Part shown: positions 60,901-64,000 of the stretch, one piece after another
How the letters are laid out: every line of letters begins with the position of its first letter
How positions within the stretch are numbered: position 1 is the stretch's first letter
NCBI GenBank assembly: GCA_023512135.1
Contig: JAIMAG010000003.1
Coordinates: 147,362-211,361 of the forward strand
Source of the DNA: Terriglobia bacterium
GTDB taxonomy: Bacteria > Acidobacteriota > Terriglobia > Acidiferrales > UBA7541
Direction: 5' to 3'
Length of the DNA: 64,000 nt
The notes under the pieces: model-generated
The model's input: only the letters and a program-made list of their open reading frames with translations
Told to the model about the DNA's origin: nothing
The model's database searches: none
Program-made: the position numbers and the translations under genes

Positions 60901-61532
60901 TGCGCCGCCGACCGTTGCCACCGGGCCCGCGCCTCGGCGTAATCGTCTGGCGAGTTGATATTCTTGAACAGGCAGCCGTGTGAATCAAACGGTTTCCACG
61001 CGGCCGCTTCGACAGCCTCGACCGTGCAGCCTTGCAGGGTGTCGGTGATCTTGCGCACGCCCGCCTGAATCGCCCGCCGCATGGGCAGCAGACAGCGGCG
61101 ATGATACACGGCACAGAGCGGCTCCGGATGCGCTCGGCCGGCCGAATCAGTACTGAACGGCAGAACGACGTCGGCGGCCGAATGCTCGGCGCGGCCCAGC
61201 AGGTAGCGGAGCCATGCCGGCGTCAGATAAGGCAGATCGCAGGCGATGACCAGGTTCCACCGGGTCGTGCTTATCTCCAACGCCTTGACTATGCCGCCCA
61301 CCGGCCCCAACCCGGCCGTCTGATCCGCCACGACTCGCGGCCAAAACCGTGCGTACTTCTCCGGCGGCCCGATTACCGTGGCCGAGCCCAACAGAGACTC
61401 CACCAACCGGGCAGCGCGCACCAACAATGGCTCCCCGCCCAGCTCCAGCAGAGCCTTGTCGGTACCCATCCGCGAGCTCGCACCGCCGGCCAGCACAAAT
61501 CCGGAGGCGTAGGCCAGAAAATTGCCGCTCAT
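60897..61532 (-). CDS. mobA: Molybdenum cofactor guanylyltransferase
   Basis: 211 aa. The nucleotide-binding loop is GFVLAGGASSRMGTDKALLE (about 11-30), with ELGGEPLLVRAARL next. ADQTAGLGPVGGIVKALEI and LVIACDLPYLTPAWLRYLL carry the Mg2+-binding Asp; FKNINSPDDYAEARARW closes the fold, as in MobA. Links GMP to molybdopterin for the bis-MGD cofactor. No other moa/moe gene is in the window. It overlaps the ABC ATPase gene by 4 nt. Confidence 0.92.
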   Translation of the reverse strand: MSGNFLAYASGFVLAGGASSRMGTDKALLELGGEPLLVRAARLVESLLGSATVIGPPEKYARFWPRVVADQTAGLGPVGGIVKALEISTTRWNLVIACDLPYLTPAWLRYLLGRAEHSAADVVLPFSTDSAGRAHPEPLCAVYHRRCLLPMRRAIQAGVRKITDTLQGCTVEAVEAAAWKPFDSHGCLFKNINSPDDYAEARARWQRSAAQ

Positions 61533-61857
61533 TTACCTGTGTCCCTTCCTGCGAATCCTAACCCAGAAATCCTCCTTTTACGATGCCGGCCGCCGGAAAG
61601 CACAAAACGAAAAGCCGCCGGAAAACGAACCCGGATACGGGCCCATTCGAAAATGCGGGATTTTGGAGTGGGAGCGGAGCTGTCCGAACCACATCCTTGA
61701 GGTGATTCCCACGGCCACTGGCCATTTCAAAAGCGTTCCGACCTTCGGCCCCTTCCGAACGCCCCTAGAGACGAAGCGCTTTGGATATTTCCTAAATATT
61801 TGAAAATATTCGATTTATTAAATCATGAGTTCAACTTGCCATATGTCGGCTAACAGC
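61533..61857. other. Intergenic region before the groES promoter
   Basis: About 325 nt, divergent between mobA and groES. No supported gene. The last 70 nt are AT-rich (CTAAATATTTGAAAATATTC), which may act as an UP-type element for the heat-shock promoter. Confidence 0.45.
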
Positions 61858-61885
61858 TTGACAAGAAAAGATTTCTTGCTATATT
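61858..61885 (+). promoter_or_regulatory. groES promoter
   Basis: TTGACA (61858-61863), 16 bp, TATATT (61880-61885). Near-consensus sigma-70 promoter overlapping the CIRCE operator. Confidence 0.85.
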
Positions 61886-61910
61886 AGCACTCGACTGCGA
61901 GGAGTGCTAA
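61884..61910 (+). promoter_or_regulatory. CIRCE operator (HrcA site)
   Basis: Perfect inverted repeat TTAGCACTC (61884-61892), 9-nt spacer GACTGCGAG, GAGTGCTAA (61902-61910), identical to the canonical CIRCE. It overlaps the -10 and start site, so HrcA would block groESL transcription until heat shock. hrcA itself is not in the window. Confidence 0.95.
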
Positions 61911-62038
61911 ATCAGACTCCGAGCGGTTCTGTCCTTAAAAAACACACGCCAGGGCTGCTCGGCAGGATAGCGCAGGCGGCACTGGCTGGCAGTTCATCAG
62001 CAAACAACTCGATTTCAGGATGGGAGGTCCGAATACCT

Positions 62039-62170
62039 ATGCCCGTCAACATCACTCCCCTGCATGACCGTGTGCTGGTCAAGCGGATCGAGGAGAAGGA
62101 AACCGTGCGGGGGGGCATCATCATCCCCGACACGGCTAAGGAAAAGCCGCAGGAAGGCGAAGTGATTGCC
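62039..62170 (+). CDS. groES: Co-chaperonin GroES, truncated at the sequence junction
   Basis: 44 codons of GroES from ATG 62039 (GGGAGG upstream): [20 protein letters not shown], then [20 protein letters not shown], the roof-loop and mobile-loop region. The family normally continues VGxG and runs to about 95 aa. Here the frame continues into unrelated Arg/Pro-rich sequence at codon 45 and the second half, as well as groEL, is missing. The CIRCE-controlled promoter upstream confirms the gene's identity. The truncation coincides with a composition switch and is read as an assembly break, not a real mutation. Confidence 0.9.
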
Positions 62171-62174
62171 CCCC
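62169..62174. other. Probable chimeric junction between two genomes
   Basis: A run of six C's ends recognisable GroES coding and starts a different gene fragment in another frame. Codon style changes at once: downstream genes use GAG, AAG and TTC almost exclusively, upstream genes use GAA and TTT freely. Confidence 0.8.
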
Positions 62175-62405
62175 GAGTCGGACGTGCTCGCGGCGACCGA
62201 CCAGCTCCTCGACCGGCACCGCGTCGACGACGCGACCTGGGCGCGCCTCGCCGCGCACCTCGACCCGCCCCAGCTCGTCGAGCTCGTGTTCGTCGTCGGT
62301 ACCTACAGCGGCCTGGCGATGGCCTTCAACAGCTTCGGCCTCCAGCTCGATCCCGACCTCGAGCCCGTCGTGGCGACGACGAGGCTCCCATCATCGCAGG
62401 AGTGA
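62171..62405 (+). CDS. C-terminal fragment of a carboxymuconolactone decarboxylase-like protein
   Basis: About 77 codons with no start of their own, cut at the junction. The frame reads [18 protein letters not shown], then [20 protein letters not shown] and [20 protein letters not shown] with LDPDLEP near the end. This is the C-terminal pattern of AhpD/CMD-like proteins common in actinobacteria. The Cys-x-x-Cys active site would be in the missing part. The stop lies 2 nt before the Rieske gene, so both belong to one operon of the second genome. Confidence 0.6.
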
Positions 62406-62407
62406 CG

Positions 62408-63682
62408 ATGGCCCGATTCGAGAAGCCCCCCGAGGGGAGTTGGACGGCGCACTACCCGGAGCTCGGCACCGGACCGATCTCCTACGAGGACTCGATCTCC
62501 CCCGAGTTCTTCGAGCTCGAGCGGGAGGCGATCTTCAAGCGGTCGTGGCTCAACGTCGGGCGGGTCGAGCAGCTCCCGCGCCGCGGCAGCTACTTCACCA
62601 AGGAGCTCGCCGTCGCGAGGACGTCGGTCGTGGTCGTGCGGGGGATGGACGACCGGATCCGTGCGTTCCACAACATCTGCCGGCACCGCGGCAACAAGCT
62701 CGTGTGGACCGACTTCCCGCGCGAGGAGACCAGCGGCACCTGCCGCCAGTTCGTCTGCAAGTACCACGGGTGGAAGTACGAGCTCGACGGCGGGTGCTCG
62801 TACGTGCAGCAGGAGGACGAGTTCTTCGGGCTCGACAAGGCCGACTACGGCCTGGTGCCCGTCCACTGCGACGTCTGGTCGGGCTTCGTGTTCGTCCACC
62901 TGGGTGACGATCCGGAACCGCTGCGAGAGTTCCTCGGCCCGATGATCACCGCGATCGAGGGGTACCCGTTCGACCGGATGACGGAACGCTTCGCGTACCG
63001 GGCCGAGGTCGGGGCGAACTGGAAGCTCTTCCTCGACGCCTTCCAGGAGTTCTACCACGCGCCCGTCCTGCACGCGCGCCAGTCGCCGTTCGCGGCGCGA
63101 CCCGAGGTGCAGGCGGCGGGGTTCGAGGGTCTGCACTACGAGATCGACGGCCCCCACCGCATGATCACGACCTACGGGGGTCAGGGATGGCGGCTGCCGC
63201 CGGAGATGCTCAAGCCGATGGAGATCGTGACGCGCAGCGGGCTGTTCGGGCCGTGGGACCCGCCCGACCTCGGCGTGGACTCCCTGCCGTCCGGTGTCAA
63301 CCCCGCGAACAAGTCGCCGTGGGGGCTCGACTCGTTCCAGATCTGGCCGAACTTCGTCATCCTGATCTGGGAGCGCGGCTGGTACCTCACGTACCACTAC
63401 TGGCCGACCTCCTACAACACGCACGTGTTCGAGGGAAACCTCTACTTCGTGCCCGCGACGACCGCGCGCGAGCGACTGGCGCACGAGATGGCGGCGGTCA
63501 CGTTCAAGGAGTACGCGTTGCAGGACGCCAACACCCTCGAGGCGACACAGACGATGCTGGAGTCACGCGTCGTCACCGAGTTCCCGCTCAACGACCAGGA
63601 GGTGCTGTGCCGGCACCTGCACAAGGTCGCGGGCGAATGGGTCGAGCGGTACGCCCGCAGCGGTGTGGGGGAAGCGCGATGA
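62408..63682 (+). CDS. Rieske non-heme iron oxygenase, alpha subunit type
   Basis: 424 aa from ATG 62408. The Rieske 2Fe-2S site is Cys91-x-His93 (ICRHRGNK) and Cys117-x2-His120 (CKYHGWKY). The mononuclear iron site lies in [19 protein letters not shown], with the His pair in FYHAPVLH and a later Asp expected. Such enzymes hydroxylate aromatic or steroid-type substrates with electrons from a reductase. The following gene overlaps by 4 nt and the CMD-like fragment precedes it, suggesting a catabolic operon. Codon use is extreme (GAG/AAG/CTC), unlike the rest of the window. Confidence 0.9.
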   Translation: MARFEKPPEGSWTAHYPELGTGPISYEDSISPEFFELEREAIFKRSWLNVGRVEQLPRRGSYFTKELAVARTSVVVVRGMDDRIRAFHNICRHRGNKLVWTDFPREETSGTCRQFVCKYHGWKYELDGGCSYVQQEDEFFGLDKADYGLVPVHCDVWSGFVFVHLGDDPEPLREFLGPMITAIEGYPFDRMTERFAYRAEVGANWKLFLDAFQEFYHAPVLHARQSPFAARPEVQAAGFEGLHYEIDGPHRMITTYGGQGWRLPPEMLKPMEIVTRSGLFGPWDPPDLGVDSLPSGVNPANKSPWGLDSFQIWPNFVILIWERGWYLTYHYWPTSYNTHVFEGNLYFVPATTARERLAHEMAAVTFKEYALQDANTLEATQTMLESRVVTEFPLNDQEVLCRHLHKVAGEWVERYARSGVGEAR

Positions 63683-64000
63683 GCGGGGACGGCGCCGCCC
63701 TGCTCCCGCCCGAGTTCTCGGACCTGGAGCCCTTCGCGCGCACGTGGTGCCTCGCGACCGAGCGCGAGCGGTACGCGCGGCGTCTCGCCAGCACGATGGA
63801 CGAGATGCAGGCGTTCTACGACGCCTTCTTCCCGCGGGCGCCCGAGGCGATCGAGTACTGCGACCGGTTCCCGCTCGACGACATGCCCCCGGACGCGCAG
63901 CACCTGCTGCAGCTCCTCTACTCGCTGGTCATGGTGTCGTTCCCGGTGGAGGCGTGGCGCCAGCCCCACATCCCCGACTCGGGTGCGGCCTCCCTCGACC
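63679..64000 (+). CDS. Hypothetical protein, N-terminal part
   Basis: 107 codons visible, running off the window end. ATG 63679 overlaps the Rieske stop (ATGA). It begins [20 protein letters not shown], then [20 protein letters not shown] and [20 protein letters not shown]. Mostly helical; no domain was recognised. Operon position suggests a role with the Rieske oxygenase, but not which one. Confidence 0.7.
   Translation, partial: MSGDGAALLPPEFSDLEPFARTWCLATERERYARRLASTMDEMQAFYDAFFPRAPEAIEYCDRFPLDDMPPDAQHLLQLLYSLVMVSFPVEAWRQPHIPDSGAASLD

Noticed and set aside
62171..64000. Horizontal transfer of a Rieske operon into groES
   Set aside because: No integrase, repeats or restored groES end are visible, and the codon style changes at a single point inside an essential gene; assembly chimerism is simpler.

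Overview
The window is GC-rich, densely coded bacterial DNA. The gene set (a complete dcw cell-wall and division cluster led by mraZ, a DUF3106 protein beside an ECF sigma factor, a DUF5916 outer-membrane barrel, a DUF4149 protein, a PASTA-bearing FtsI) fits an Acidobacteriota genome or MAG best. That assignment is inference from gene content, not from a marker tree.

Layout. 1-10.5 kb holds housekeeping genes: the start of a PBP1A-type synthase, proS, rpiB-glyA, a GT4 glycosyltransferase, a JAMM protease, a DUF5916 barrel, a hemerythrin protein and an ornithine aminotransferase. 10.5-28.2 kb, minus strand, is one dcw cluster in the order mraZ-rsmH-ftsL-ftsI-murE-murF-mraY-murD-ftsW-murG-murC-murB-ftsQ-ftsA-ftsZ. 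It has a strong promoter, four 10-bp-spaced MraZ-type boxes and an internal terminator-like hairpin between ftsL and ftsI. 28.7-35.6 kb carries a sigma/anti-sigma/DUF3106 operon, LemA and TPM proteins, a ZIP transporter, ychF and tRNA-Val(CAC).

35.6-45.1 kb is the most interesting part. A MoxR / DUF58 / transglutaminase gene set is interrupted by a compact class 2 type V CRISPR locus. It contains a 767-aa RuvC effector, a consensus-like promoter, a structured intergenic RNA with a repeat-complementary segment (candidate tracrRNA), and 13 identical 36-bp repeats with 12 spacers. No cas1, cas2 or cas4 is present in the window. The effector has two Cys/His clusters in its presumed recognition lobe that I do not recognise from described Cas12 families.

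45-61.5 kb returns to housekeeping: rimO, yacG, a beta-propeller protein, cinA-thpR-plsY-gpsA, an HD-GYP sensor, a GT39 enzyme, ftsY, ribD-ribE, an OPT transporter, and an ABC ATPase with mobA. A textbook promoter with a perfect CIRCE operator then precedes groES.

At about 62,170, inside groES codon 44, the sequence switches abruptly to DNA with a different codon style (GAG/AAG almost only). This part encodes the tail of a carboxymuconolactone-decarboxylase-like protein, a Rieske oxygenase and a partial hypothetical gene. It is most simply an assembly chimera with DNA from another, actinobacterium-like organism, so the last 1.8 kb should not be used to describe the host.
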